From the NCBI GenBank assembly GCA_964370435.1, contig CAYJJG010000010.1, positions 1 through 57,910 of the forward strand: a stretch of 57,910 bases of DNA, given 5' to 3'. The stretch is from CALVGQ01 sp964370435. GTDB taxonomy: Bacteria > Bacillota_I > Bacilli_A > Erysipelotrichales > Erysipelotrichaceae. The translations under genes and the position numbers were made by a program. The stretch's first letter is position 1; every line of letters starts with the position of its first letter. Positions 1-7,557 of the stretch are shown in pieces. A model generated the notes under the pieces. That model worked only from the letters and a program-made list of their open reading frames with translations, was not told where the DNA came from and searched no databases.

Positions 1-182
1 TCTCCTTCTAACATAAGTTTGTATTTTGCTTGACAACATGTAGGCATAGTTGCGTGATATGGTGAAACTTGTTCATGTAGCTGTTTAGAATTAATTTCTA
101 TATATTTAACCCCATCATAGTGTGCCTTTTCTTTTAGTTCATTTAATATTTTTATGTATTCTTTAATTCCAGGACCTTTCAT
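1..182 (-). CDS. Hypothetical protein, 3'-truncated by window edge
   Basis: An open frame on the minus strand starts at ATG 182-180 and runs off the left edge, giving about 60 residues. A ribosome binding site (AAAGGTAGGG) lies about 8 bases upstream. The peptide begins MKGPGIKEYIKI, and contains a Lys/Glu-rich helix, then YIEINSKQLHEQV, then MPTCC and a run ending in LMLEGD. The pattern of a helix-turn-helix-like N-terminus followed by MPxCCxxxYxLMxEGD resembles small putative DNA-binding domains I have seen in clostridial hypothetical proteins, but I cannot name the family. Function unknown; what lies downstream is outside the window. Confidence 0.55.
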   Translation of the reverse strand, partial: MKGPGIKEYIKILNELKEKAHYDGVKYIEINSKQLHEQVSPYHATMPTCCQAKYKLMLEG

Positions 183-339
183 TATATATATCCCTACCTT
201 TCTTTATTGTCATTTTATGATAAACAAGATGTCGATTGATGTCGAAAAATAAAAAGGTATTAAATAAATTAAAAATAATAAAAAATAGATCACAGTATAA
301 AAGAACAATATAAAGAGAATAAAGCATAAAAAAGATTAT

Positions 340-384
340 AAAAAAAAGCTACAATATAAATGTACACACAATTACATTGTAGCT
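340..384 (-). terminator. Intrinsic terminator of the EAL gene
   Basis: On the minus strand a perfect 9-bp stem (AGCTACAAT / ATTGTAGCT) with a 20-base loop is followed by seven or more T. It begins 8 bases after the stop of the EAL gene and ends the c-di-GMP gene cluster. Confidence 0.85.
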
Positions 385-392
385 AATAAGTA

Positions 393-1643
393 TTAAAGCA
401 CATTAAGCTCAGTAATAGGAAGAGGAAGCGCAAAGTGATAACCTTGAGAATAGCTTATTTTATTATTAATTAATATTTTCTGTACTTCATCTGTTTCAAC
501 AAATTCAGCAACAGTTTTGGATCCAATGATATTACACATGTAGCAAATAGAATATAGAATAGTTTTATTATCTTCACTCGAAGATAAATCTTTTACTATC
601 TGTCCATCTATTTTAATAATGTCTGGTTTAAGTGAAATTATCGAAGTAAAAGTTGCAAAACCAACACCAAAGTCATCAACTGCTATTTTACAACCAAGCT
701 TCCGAGTTAAATTTAAAAAATCATATAAACTTTTACTGTTATTATAGTTTTCTGTTTCTACAAACTCTATCGTTAACCTTTTTGGATCACTAAATGATTT
801 AATTCTACTTATAAACCAATTTGTGAACTCTGAGCTTTGAACATCCAACAAGGACAAGTTTATACAAACTTCACTCTTTTTATTATTGAAGTCAGTTAAA
901 ACTTTATCAATCATTATCTTACTAAGAGTACTATATAGTTTAAATTTCTTAGAAATACCTAAAAACATGCTCGGATTAAAAATTTTACCATTTTTGTCAG
1001 CGATGCGCATCAAGGCTTCATATTTTTCAATTTTTCCACTCTCATTATTATGAATACCTTGATAAAAAGGTATAACTTTATTTTCATTGATTGCATAATT
1101 TATTAGATTGAATACTTCCACAGCAACTCTGTTTTCGGTTCTTAGCAGCTCAATTTCATTAGAAGCAACAATAAAATTGTTTTGAGATTTCCTATGCAGA
1201 TAAAAAGCACTTCTGGCTCGATTGATTATATTTTCGTTACCAAATACTACAACAAAGCGTGAAAGGGCGTGAAGCCCGACTAATTTAGATTTTGAAATCA
1301 TATATTGATTATAACTTTCTTGCATGAGTTGTAAAAAATCTTCATCGCTTACTTCATCATTAGCAGCAATAATAAAATTTTTATAATTATACATGTAATG
1401 AGTAACACAAGAATTTAAGCCCTTTTCTTCAAATTCCTCTTTTCCTTTAGTTAATACCTCTTTACAACCTAACATGTAATCTTGCAGTCCAAAAGTGGCA
1501 ATCATCATATCTGCATTAATAATTTCTGTCATACAAATTTTATTAATTTTTTGTTTTTCAATATCTTCTTGAAACTTTTCATATCTAAAAACATTGTAGT
1601 CAGGGTGAACTTTTTCTAAATCTATAAATCTTGTATCTTCCAT
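393..1643 (-). CDS. EAL-domain cyclic-di-GMP phosphodiesterase
   Basis: Predicted cytoplasmic phosphodiesterase that linearises the second messenger c-di-GMP. The C-terminal half (about 185-416) is a full EAL domain: EALMR (209-213), NLS (262), EFVETE (293-298), DDFGVG (323-328), KID (344-346), AEFVE (379-383) and QGY (400-402), so the Mg-binding and catalytic residues are all present. The N-terminal 180 residues have no GGDEF signature and may be a degenerate GGDEF or sensor domain. No membrane segment is seen. The gene has a GGAGG site and lies 44 bases downstream of the GGDEF gene, so the two are probably cotranscribed. Family assignment is sure; activity is inferred from the intact motif set. 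Confidence 0.88.
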   Translation of the reverse strand: MEDTRFIDLEKVHPDYNVFRYEKFQEDIEKQKINKICMTEIINADMMIATFGLQDYMLGCKEVLTKGKEEFEEKGLNSCVTHYMYNYKNFIIAANDEVSDEDFLQLMQESYNQYMISKSKLVGLHALSRFVVVFGNENIINRARSAFYLHRKSQNNFIVASNEIELLRTENRVAVEVFNLINYAINENKVIPFYQGIHNNESGKIEKYEALMRIADKNGKIFNPSMFLGISKKFKLYSTLSKIMIDKVLTDFNNKKSEVCINLSLLDVQSSEFTNWFISRIKSFSDPKRLTIEFVETENYNNSKSLYDFLNLTRKLGCKIAVDDFGVGFATFTSIISLKPDIIKIDGQIVKDLSSSEDNKTILYSICYMCNIIGSKTVAEFVETDEVQKILINNKISYSQGYHFALPLPITELNVL

Positions 1644-1687
1644 TATTAAACCTCCATTAGTAATAAATAACTATGATTATTTACTAA

Positions 1688-2983
1688 TTACTTAACTCGT
1701 GCATGCATTCTTGATTGCTTATTAGCAGATTTATCATCATACATTTTTTTATCTACTGATTTAAAGAAATCATTGTATTGTTCGATAGTATTGCCAACAA
1801 AGCAATCATACCCAATTGCCATTGAATACTTAAACATAGAATGTTTATTTGCAGTGTCTATTTCTTTATTGATATTTTCAATAATCAACTCTAATTCTTC
1901 TTTGCTACAACCAACAAGTAAAGATACAAATTCATCTCCACCAATACGGAACGTTTTACCAAATTTTTCAAAATTGCTATTTAACGAATAATAAGCTTTT
2001 CTAAGTGATGTATCACCTTCAATATGTCCTAAATTATCATTAATTAATTTGAGATTATTCATATCAGAGATAACACACCAAATTTCCTTTTGCTCATCAT
2101 TATCGCTAAAAAGATCATTAATTTCTTCATGATAGGCTTTTGCATTATAACCTCCAGTAAGTGTATCATTGTAGGAATATTCTAAAAGCATCGTTTTCAT
2201 TTTGTTTGCAACACCAGCAATTCTGCCAACTTCGTCTTTTGTATATAATTCACTTGGAATTTCAATTTTCATATTACCTGTTTCTGCAATTAGAGACATG
2301 GATTTTTCTAGTTTGATAAGACTTAAGTTAATACTATTGGTAAAGAAGCTAGTAAAGAAAATAACACCTAGAATAATAGCTACAGCTATTATCACACCAG
2401 ATATTAATATAGTCATAACCAGACCATTGTTTCTATCTAAGGCTAGTAACATAATTTCTTCTTCGGCAAAGGAGTATTCATCAATACTTCCAAAAAACTC
2501 ATTAGCTATAGGGGTTACTACTTGAAGTGCATAAAGAGCTTCATCATAGTCGCCCTCGTTAATCCAAATATTAGCAGATAGAATCATACTATCTTTATAC
2601 ATGTTTTTTTCTTCTATTATTCGAGTAAATTCAACAAGTTGACTACCACTTAAATACTTTGAGTATTCATCCATTCTATAGTCAAGTTCATCGAAAGCGT
2701 CAATATAATCATTATAATAGTTAAGTTTTACATCTTCTTCAACTGCAAACAGGATATCTCTTCCTAAAACACGACATTCATACATATTTCTTATAATGGC
2801 ACTAAGTTCTTCTTTGTGCCTAACATTAGTGTTGATGATATTTTGCGAAGAAATATTTATTGCAGCTATCGAGAAAAAAGAAAATAAACTGATAATAAAA
2901 ACATTAACAGTTACAAATATTTTTAAGGGTAAGAATTTTTTTGTAATAGTGGCATTATTAAGCCAGTCAATAAATTTTTTCAC
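1688..2983 (-). CDS. Membrane-anchored GGDEF diguanylate cyclase
   Basis: Predicted enzyme making c-di-GMP from two GTP. Layout: TM1 about 20-44, an extracytoplasmic helical sensor of about 140 residues, TM2 about 188-213, a HAMP-like linker to about 266, then a GGDEF domain (270-431) with the canonical GGDEF at 348-352. The upstream DMNNLKLINDNLGH segment matches the conserved DxDxFKxINDxxGH pattern. No RxxD inhibitory site is visible at the usual place. The gene sits between the dCache-GGDEF-EAL gene (23 bases after its stop) and the EAL gene, so synthesis and breakdown of c-di-GMP are encoded side by side. The signal sensed is unknown. Confidence 0.9.
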   Translation of the reverse strand: MKKFIDWLNNATITKKFLPLKIFVTVNVFIISLFSFFSIAAINISSQNIINTNVRHKEELSAIIRNMYECRVLGRDILFAVEEDVKLNYYNDYIDAFDELDYRMDEYSKYLSGSQLVEFTRIIEEKNMYKDSMILSANIWINEGDYDEALYALQVVTPIANEFFGSIDEYSFAEEEIMLLALDRNNGLVMTILISGVIIAVAIILGVIFFTSFFTNSINLSLIKLEKSMSLIAETGNMKIEIPSELYTKDEVGRIAGVANKMKTMLLEYSYNDTLTGGYNAKAYHEEINDLFSDNDEQKEIWCVISDMNNLKLINDNLGHIEGDTSLRKAYYSLNSNFEKFGKTFRIGGDEFVSLLVGCSKEELELIIENINKEIDTANKHSMFKYSMAIGYDCFVGNTIEQYNDFFKSVDKKMYDDKSANKQSRMHARVK

Positions 2984-3006
2984 ATGTACTCTCCTTGAAT
3001 ATTATC

Positions 3007-5226
3007 TTAATTTGAATTTATATATTTATCTTCGAATTCTGTCATCGTAATAGGCTTAGAAAAATAAAACCCTTGTACAATATCGCAAGCCATATTTTTA
3101 AGCATAGCTATTTGCTCAGCATTTTCAATCCCTTCAGCAACCACAATCATATTGAGGTTGTGAGATAATTCGATGAAACTATTTATGACATGTTCAGCAC
3201 GATTGGCGTTGTTTTTATCGTTGAAGAAACTTCTGTCCATTTTTAATGTATCAGCTCTGAGGCTTTTTAAAAGTCCAAGAGAGGAATATCCCGCACCAAA
3301 ATCATCAATCGATATTTTAAACCCAGATCCCTGCAAATCATTGAATAATTTTGTAATTAATTCTTGATTTTCTATAGTAGCTGACTCAGTTAATTCTATC
3401 TCAATATATTGATGGGGAACTCCATAACTATCAGCAACTTTTGATATATCATTTACAAGATTAGAATTATGAAGGTTTTCACGAGAACAATTTATCGAAA
3501 TTGGAATAGGGGTTTTACCACTATTAATCCAATTTTTAAGTAATTCACAAACCTTACCTAAAACATATTTATCTAACGCCCCAATGAATCCGTTTTTTTC
3601 AAATAACGGAATAAATTCTAATGGTAATAATATATTTCCATTAGGCTCAATCCAACGAACAAGAGCTTCAGCCCCAGCAAGGCTACCATCTTTTAAATAA
3701 AATTTAGGCTGTAAATATACTTCGAATTCATTGTTGGCAAGAGCTGATTTCATTTTGCTAGTAATTTGTGCATCTTTAAGTAATTTTTTTGAATAATTTT
3801 CATCATAGTCATATATTATAAGACCCTTGTGATCTTTAGCAAACTTATGAGCTAAATTAAGTTTATTAATAATTTCATCAACATCAGTAAACCCAAGTGG
3901 AATATGATATCGCCCGTACTTAAATGAAATATTATAGCTACCTAGTTCAGGTATAAATTTTTGATAATATGATTCGTAAATAGCGGTACGCTGTTCCATA
4001 TCATCTAAAAATCCGTTACCGGAAAAGAGTATAAATTCATCTACTCCTGTTCTTGCAATCATTAAAGTGCTTTCGGACACTGTTTCTCTTATCGGTTTAA
4101 ATGCCTTTAAAACACGATTTCCAATTTCAAAACCAAACATTTCATTTATTGCTTTGAAGTTTTCTACATCGATTTTTATCACTGTATATTTTTGTTTTTT
4201 ATTGTTTTTTAGTATTGTTGTCATATCTTTTTTTAGCTTAGTTAAATTAGGAAGTCCTGTAAGTTCATCATAATAAGCAACACGCTCAAGTGAGCGAATA
4301 CCCAAAAATCTGTAAACCCAAATATATATAATAAAGACTATTATGATGAATAAAATGACTATTGAGAAGGTAGCGACTTGATTAACAGCCGTTTCTAGAT
4401 CAATGTTGATAACACTTTCTTCAATAGAAACAACTAATACCCACTCAGCCATACTAATAGGAGCATAAGTAAGTATTTTCTGTGTGTTGCCACTACCATA
4501 ATTTGCTACATACGAAAAACTTCCATGTTGGCCATTGACTGCATTTGCAACACCTTGAGTCACGTTATTCACACCAAGGGTTTGTATGTCACTTGGCGGG
4601 ATAGAATCAAATTCGGTATGTCCTATACTGCTGGTGAATAAAATATTCAAGTCATAATCAACGAGAAAAACCCAACCAGATCTAGCGGTGCTATCCATTA
4701 TTTCATATAAATCACTTATTGGTACTTCACAAAGAAGTATTCCAGTAACTATATCATTTTGTGTCACAGGAACAGCAACGTCAAAAACCATTGAACCAGA
4801 AATCGTAGAAACGCGAGGTTCATTAATATGGAAGTCATCTTCTAGTGCTTGTAAGAAAGCTTTGTTATTTGAAAAATCAAAAACTTCGGAATTTAAAGAT
4901 ATTCCAACACCGTTTAAATCTATGTAATAAAGATTTTCAAATTCTTCTATTTGTGATTGAGAAGATAAAAAATCTATTGCATTCTCTTTATTAATATCGA
5001 CGTCCGCAGCATACTTAGACAGCAAAGACAAATCGTCTTCACTTTCTTCAAGACTTCGCTCAATTTCTTCACTCATTTGAACATTTATATCTTCCATCTT
5101 TTTGCGCGTAACACTTAAGATTTCGTCATCTATGGCATTTACATAAAATAAAAGTAGCAAGGAAATAAGTAAAAGAAAAAAGGTGACTATTATAATGGAA
5201 TGTTTTTCAAAAAAATTTCTTTTCAC
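3007..5226 (-). CDS. dCache sensor-GGDEF-EAL bifunctional signalling protein
   Basis: Membrane c-di-GMP regulator. It has TM1 (about 10-30), a roughly 240-residue extracytoplasmic dCache-like sensor, TM2 (about 280-305), a GGDEF domain and a C-terminal EAL domain. The cyclase motif reads GVDEF instead of GGDEF, so cyclase activity is doubtful. The EAL half is complete: EALVR, INCSREN, ELTES, DDFGAG, KMD, AEGIE, QGF. It is therefore more likely a ligand-controlled phosphodiesterase, possibly with GTP binding by the degenerate GGDEF domain. I start it at GTG 5226-5224 because GAAAGGA sits 9 bases upstream; an in-frame ATG at 5256 has no such site. It is the first gene of the three-gene c-di-GMP cluster. 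Confidence 0.88.
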   Translation of the reverse strand: MKRNFFEKHSIIIVTFFLLLISLLLLFYVNAIDDEILSVTRKKMEDINVQMSEEIERSLEESEDDLSLLSKYAADVDINKENAIDFLSSQSQIEEFENLYYIDLNGVGISLNSEVFDFSNNKAFLQALEDDFHINEPRVSTISGSMVFDVAVPVTQNDIVTGILLCEVPISDLYEIMDSTARSGWVFLVDYDLNILFTSSIGHTEFDSIPPSDIQTLGVNNVTQGVANAVNGQHGSFSYVANYGSGNTQKILTYAPISMAEWVLVVSIEESVINIDLETAVNQVATFSIVILFIIIVFIIYIWVYRFLGIRSLERVAYYDELTGLPNLTKLKKDMTTILKNNKKQKYTVIKIDVENFKAINEMFGFEIGNRVLKAFKPIRETVSESTLMIARTGVDEFILFSGNGFLDDMEQRTAIYESYYQKFIPELGSYNISFKYGRYHIPLGFTDVDEIINKLNLAHKFAKDHKGLIIYDYDENYSKKLLKDAQITSKMKSALANNEFEVYLQPKFYLKDGSLAGAEALVRWIEPNGNILLPLEFIPLFEKNGFIGALDKYVLGKVCELLKNWINSGKTPIPISINCSRENLHNSNLVNDISKVADSYGVPHQYIEIELTESATIENQELITKLFNDLQGSGFKISIDDFGAGYSSLGLLKSLRADTLKMDRSFFNDKNNANRAEHVINSFIELSHNLNMIVVAEGIENAEQIAMLKNMACDIVQGFYFSKPITMTEFEDKYINSN

Positions 5227-5321
5227 GTAACTATTTCCTTTCGAATGGCAAAACACGAATAATATTGTGAGTTCGCAGGCTATAATATATTACTTAAATT
5301 ACAACAAACAAAGACATTAAA

Positions 5322-5353
5322 AACGCGAGTAAACGATAGGGTCTACTCACGTT
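5322..5353 (-). promoter_or_regulatory. Leader hairpin with short T run before the GGDEF-EAL gene
   Basis: On the minus strand a 13-bp stem (arms 5353-5341 and 5334-5322, two G-U pairs) with a 6-base loop is followed by a T5 run. It lies between the likely promoter (5406-5434) and the GTG start at 5226, so it could act as an attenuator; it could also terminate leaky readthrough from divIC. No c-di-GMP riboswitch core is recognisable around it. Confidence 0.55.
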
Positions 5354-5405
5354 ATAATATACAAATAAATAACACTTAATTTTGAACAAACCATCATCTA
5401 ATTTT

Positions 5406-5434
5406 GTTGTACCAAAAATTGTAAAGAAAGTCAA
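5406..5434 (-). promoter_or_regulatory. Sigma-A promoter for the c-di-GMP cluster
   Basis: On the minus strand TTGACT (5434-5429), a 17-base spacer and TACAAC (5411-5406) give a reasonable housekeeping promoter. It leaves an untranslated leader of about 170 bases before the GTG start at 5226. The rest of the 350-base gap 5227-5576 holds only the leader hairpin and the divIC terminator. Confidence 0.5.
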
Positions 5435-5547
5435 GTGTAGAGCCCTTTAAAAGGTAGCAATATTTAAAATTTGTGTATGGAATAAGAATGATAAAAAGTA
5501 CCATTGCAACTATTAAGTATTAAAACAATTGTAAATATACAAAGCAT

Positions 5548-5585
5548 GAAAAAACCCATTAACGATTATGATTCGTTTATGGGTT
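5548..5585 (-). terminator. Intrinsic terminator of the sporulation/divIC operon
   Basis: On the minus strand a 13-bp stem with one mismatch (AACCCATAAACGA / TCGTTAATGGGTT), a 7-base loop and a T6 run. The upstream arm overlaps the last codons and stop of divIC, so the operon ends tightly at the gene. Confidence 0.88.
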
Positions 5586-5969
5586 TGTTTGTGTAGTTGT
5601 TTGTTGTGATTCAGTTATTACAGATGTAGTAGAATCATGGACTGTTGAATCTGGCGGTTCAACCTCTGCAGGAAGATAATAAATATTCTCTCCTTGTTTA
5701 GAAAGCATATAGTTTCCACGTGCGTAGTTTTGTACATAATCAGGGTTTTCAAGTTTTTCGACTTGTGAAGATAACTTTCTGTTTTGTTCCTGAATAGCAC
5801 TTAACTCTTCTTGAACGATTTCAAGTTGATTAGATAGCGTCATTGTTTCATTAAACTCCATGAATATTGTATAAAACAAATAAGCAGATATAAGCAATAA
5901 TACAACACTAAATAGTTGTAGAATTTTTTTTCTAGGTTTTCTTTTCGTTACTTTTTGTGTGGTTTCCAA
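5577..5969 (-). CDS. divIC: DivIC/FtsB-like septum initiation protein
   Basis: Small bitopic divisome protein. A basic cytoplasmic N-terminus (KRKPRKK, about 9-15) precedes one TM segment (about 17-36) and an extracytoplasmic coiled coil (about 40-75, including LEIVQEELSAIQEQNRKL). This is followed by the family-typical NPDYVQNYARGNYMLSK segment and a Ser/Thr-rich tail. It is expected to act with FtsL and DivIB at the division septum. The first 38 bases overlap yabQ, so translation is probably coupled. The order spoVT-rqcP-yabP-yabQ-divIC matches the Bacillus subtilis yab locus with yabM and yabN absent, which supports the name. Confidence 0.88.
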   Translation of the reverse strand: METTQKVTKRKPRKKILQLFSVVLLLISAYLFYTIFMEFNETMTLSNQLEIVQEELSAIQEQNRKLSSQVEKLENPDYVQNYARGNYMLSKQGENIYYLPAEVEPPDSTVHDSTTSVITESQQTTTQTNP

Positions 5970-6366
5970 GATATTTCCTCCATTTTTTAACTAGGGGTAT
6001 GTTATTAATTATAACAGTCATTCCCCAAATTGCAAGTTCAGTCTTTTTTAGCAAGTTAAAAATTAATTTCATAATTGAAGAAATAAAAGGATTAAAAGTA
6101 ATGAAATAAAATTGGAAATATAATACAATACCAAGAACAAATAAAAGAATACAATATAGCTGTGTAATTCCACCATTTAGTTGATACAGAGCAAAATAAA
6201 AAAGAAATAAAAAAAGTGTAAAAAAGAGAAATTCAAATAGGTTTTTACATTTCCCTTTTAAACAAATAAATACAAAAGTATTTTGAATGTTATACAACAA
6301 ACCCAATAAAGTCCCCATTAATAAATGAAAAACTAGCATTTGGAATTGCTGAGGTAACAAAATCAT
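5932..6366 (-). CDS. yabQ: YabQ-like spore cortex membrane protein
   Basis: Integral membrane protein of 144 residues with about four TM segments: roughly 8-30, 42-62, 68-90 and a weaker one near 105-120. The N-terminal QFQMLVFHLLMGTLLGLLYN fits the YabQ pattern of an opening hydrophobic helix with a Gly-rich turn. In Bacillus, YabQ is needed for cortex formation in the mother cell. Sequence conservation in this family is low, so the call leans on the conserved order yabP-yabQ-divIC. It overlaps yabP by 4 bases (ATGA) and divIC by 38 bases, so all three are translated as a unit. Confidence 0.78.
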   Translation of the reverse strand: MILLPQQFQMLVFHLLMGTLLGLLYNIQNTFVFICLKGKCKNLFEFLFFTLFLFLFYFALYQLNGGITQLYCILLFVLGIVLYFQFYFITFNPFISSIMKLIFNLLKKTELAIWGMTVIINNIPLVKKWRKYLGNHTKSNEKKT

Positions 6367-6656
6367 TGAAACAGCCTTTTTAACAAACCGTTTTTATCGT
6401 TGTTGTTTTTGTTTTCTAAATACTGAATTGTATCTATTAATCCCCTAATAACAACTTCACCGCGATCTGTATCTAATTTATCTAAAGTTAGCTCTTTCCC
6501 TTGAATAATACACCACCCTTGTGATGTTTCTAATAAAAATTCATGGGCATCAAAACTATCAATTTGTTTAACTCCAGTTAGTTCTAAAAGCTTTCGATCA
6601 TTTAATGTACAGCGGTGATAAGGATTGGTTTCAAACTTAATAGGCATATCGCTCAT
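6363..6656 (-). CDS. yabP: YabP sporulation protein
   Basis: Protein of 97 residues of the YabP/YqfC family, made in the mother cell and linked to spore cortex assembly. The family features are clear: a beta-rich core with LELTGVKQIDSFD (about 24-36), ETSQGWCIIQGKELTLDKLD (about 43-62) and a following G-E-V-V-I-R-G-L-I-D-T-I-Q-Y run. It starts at ATG 6656-6654, preceded by AGGAGGT six bases upstream. That ribosome binding site is the 3' arm of a strong hairpin (6663-6692, listed separately), which suggests translational or transcriptional control between rqcP and yabP. It overlaps yabQ by ATGA. Confidence 0.9.
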   Translation of the reverse strand: MSDMPIKFETNPYHRCTLNDRKLLELTGVKQIDSFDAHEFLLETSQGWCIIQGKELTLDKLDTDRGEVVIRGLIDTIQYLENKNNNDKNGLLKRLFQ

Positions 6657-6662
6657 AAAAAT

Positions 6663-6692
6663 ACCTCCTGCTTTATTGTATGAGCAAGAGGT
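6663..6692 (-). promoter_or_regulatory. Hairpin enclosing the yabP Shine-Dalgarno
   Basis: On the minus strand ACCTCTTGCT pairs with AGCAGGAGGT (10 bp, one G-U) across a 10-base loop. The whole SD of yabP (AGGAGGT) lies in the 3' arm, and ATTTTT follows. It can be read as an SD-masking switch or as a weak terminator between rqcP and yabP. Confidence 0.65.
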
Positions 6693-6703
6693 GTTGAGTA
6701 GTA

Positions 6704-6952
6704 CTAATTATTATCTACAATTTCATAAAGAGAAGCTGCATCAGCTTTTTTACTTGTGTCCTGAATACTTAATACTCGCACCGTTAATTTTTTTTCGCCA
6801 AAAATAATAGTAATAATATCTCCAACTTTTACTTCATAAGAAGGTTTTGCGGCTTTATTATTTACAAAAATTCTGTCATTAAGTGCTAATTCTTTAGAGA
6901 CTGTGCGTCTTTTTAACAATCTAGAAACCTTACAATACTTATCTAAGCGCAT
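6704..6952 (-). CDS. rqcP: RqcP, S4-domain ribosome quality-control factor
   Basis: An 82-residue S4 RNA-binding domain protein (YabO/RqcP, the Hsp15 group). The S4 core is at the N-terminus: MRLDKYCKVSRLLKRRTVSK, then NDRIFVNNKAAKPSYEVKVGD and a short beta tail. In Bacillus RqcP binds the obstructed 50S subunit with RqcH and promotes C-terminal alanine tailing of stalled nascent chains. Length matches the family. It lies 28 bases after spoVT and 47 bases before yabP, as in other spore formers, so it would be expressed both vegetatively through mfd readthrough and in sporulation. Confidence 0.9.
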   Translation of the reverse strand: MRLDKYCKVSRLLKRRTVSKELALNDRIFVNNKAAKPSYEVKVGDIITIIFGEKKLTVRVLSIQDTSKKADAASLYEIVDNN

Positions 6953-6980
6953 AAAATCACCTCAATAAGTATCATACCAT

Positions 6981-7490
6981 CTAATGTTCAATATTGCGAG
7001 AAAGTAGTTTAATATAACTGTTGATTACATTTTTCATGCTATCTGATGGATTATAATCACATACTAAAAATGATCCTACCCACAAACTATCTACAACTAG
7101 AGGAAATACTGTTAAATTTACTATAGTATTATCCATTTCAAATAATTGAACATTGGAGATGTTTTGTTCATTATATACCTTAATTTTTTCAATACAATTT
7201 GAACTTAATTGCTTAGAAAACATGTTTTCGTGAACGGCGATCAAACTATCGTCACCATAAAACATTAAAGGATTATTATTAAATAATTCTTGATATGATT
7301 CTATCATATTTTCGATTTGCTTAAAATCTTCACTTAAGTGTTGAAATTTTTTTATAATAATCTCTTTGTTTTCGGATACAAAAAACTCAATAGAATCCCC
7401 TTCTTTTAATTTATAAATCTTTCTTATTTCCTTGGGAATTACTAATCTTCCTAAATCATCTAATCTTCTAACTATACCTGTAGCTTTCAT
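6981..7490 (-). CDS. spoVT: SpoVT, forespore transcriptional regulator
   Basis: Tetrameric AbrB-type regulator of genes under forespore sigma-G. The N-terminal swapped-hairpin DNA-binding domain (1-50) carries MKATGIVRRLDDLGRLVIPK, near-identical to SpoVT/AbrB. The C-terminal 110 residues fit the GAF-like domain of SpoVT, and total length (169) is close to the 178 of Bacillus. An excellent forespore-type promoter lies just upstream (7518-7547). It is the clearest evidence in the window that the organism sporulates. The first downstream gene is rqcP. Confidence 0.93.
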   Translation of the reverse strand: MKATGIVRRLDDLGRLVIPKEIRKIYKLKEGDSIEFFVSENKEIIIKKFQHLSEDFKQIENMIESYQELFNNNPLMFYGDDSLIAVHENMFSKQLSSNCIEKIKVYNEQNISNVQLFEMDNTIVNLTVFPLVVDSLWVGSFLVCDYNPSDSMKNVINSYIKLLSRNIEH

Positions 7491-7517
7491 ATTGTATTTC
7501 TCCTTAAAAACTAATAG

Positions 7518-7547
7518 TATTATGAGAGAGATTTTACTAGTTTATAC
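7518..7547 (-). promoter_or_regulatory. Sigma-G/sigma-F-type forespore promoter of spoVT
   Basis: On the minus strand GTATA (7547-7543), an 18-base spacer and CATAATA (7524-7518) match the forespore consensus GHATR-N17/18-CATnnTA. The start point would fall near 7511, about 20 bases before the ATG at 7490, with TAAGGAG between. This agrees with the sigma-G control of spoVT in Bacillus. Confidence 0.7.
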
Positions 7548-7557
7548 TTCTAAATTA

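Noticed and set aside
5227..5576. Possible c-di-GMP riboswitch before the GGDEF-EAL gene
   Set aside because: The conserved GEMM core (GACGCAAAGC) is absent on the relevant strand; only a plain hairpin is seen.
5618..5800. 60-residue minus-strand frame inside divIC
   Set aside because: Frame-shifted shadow of divIC with no SD; divIC itself is intact.
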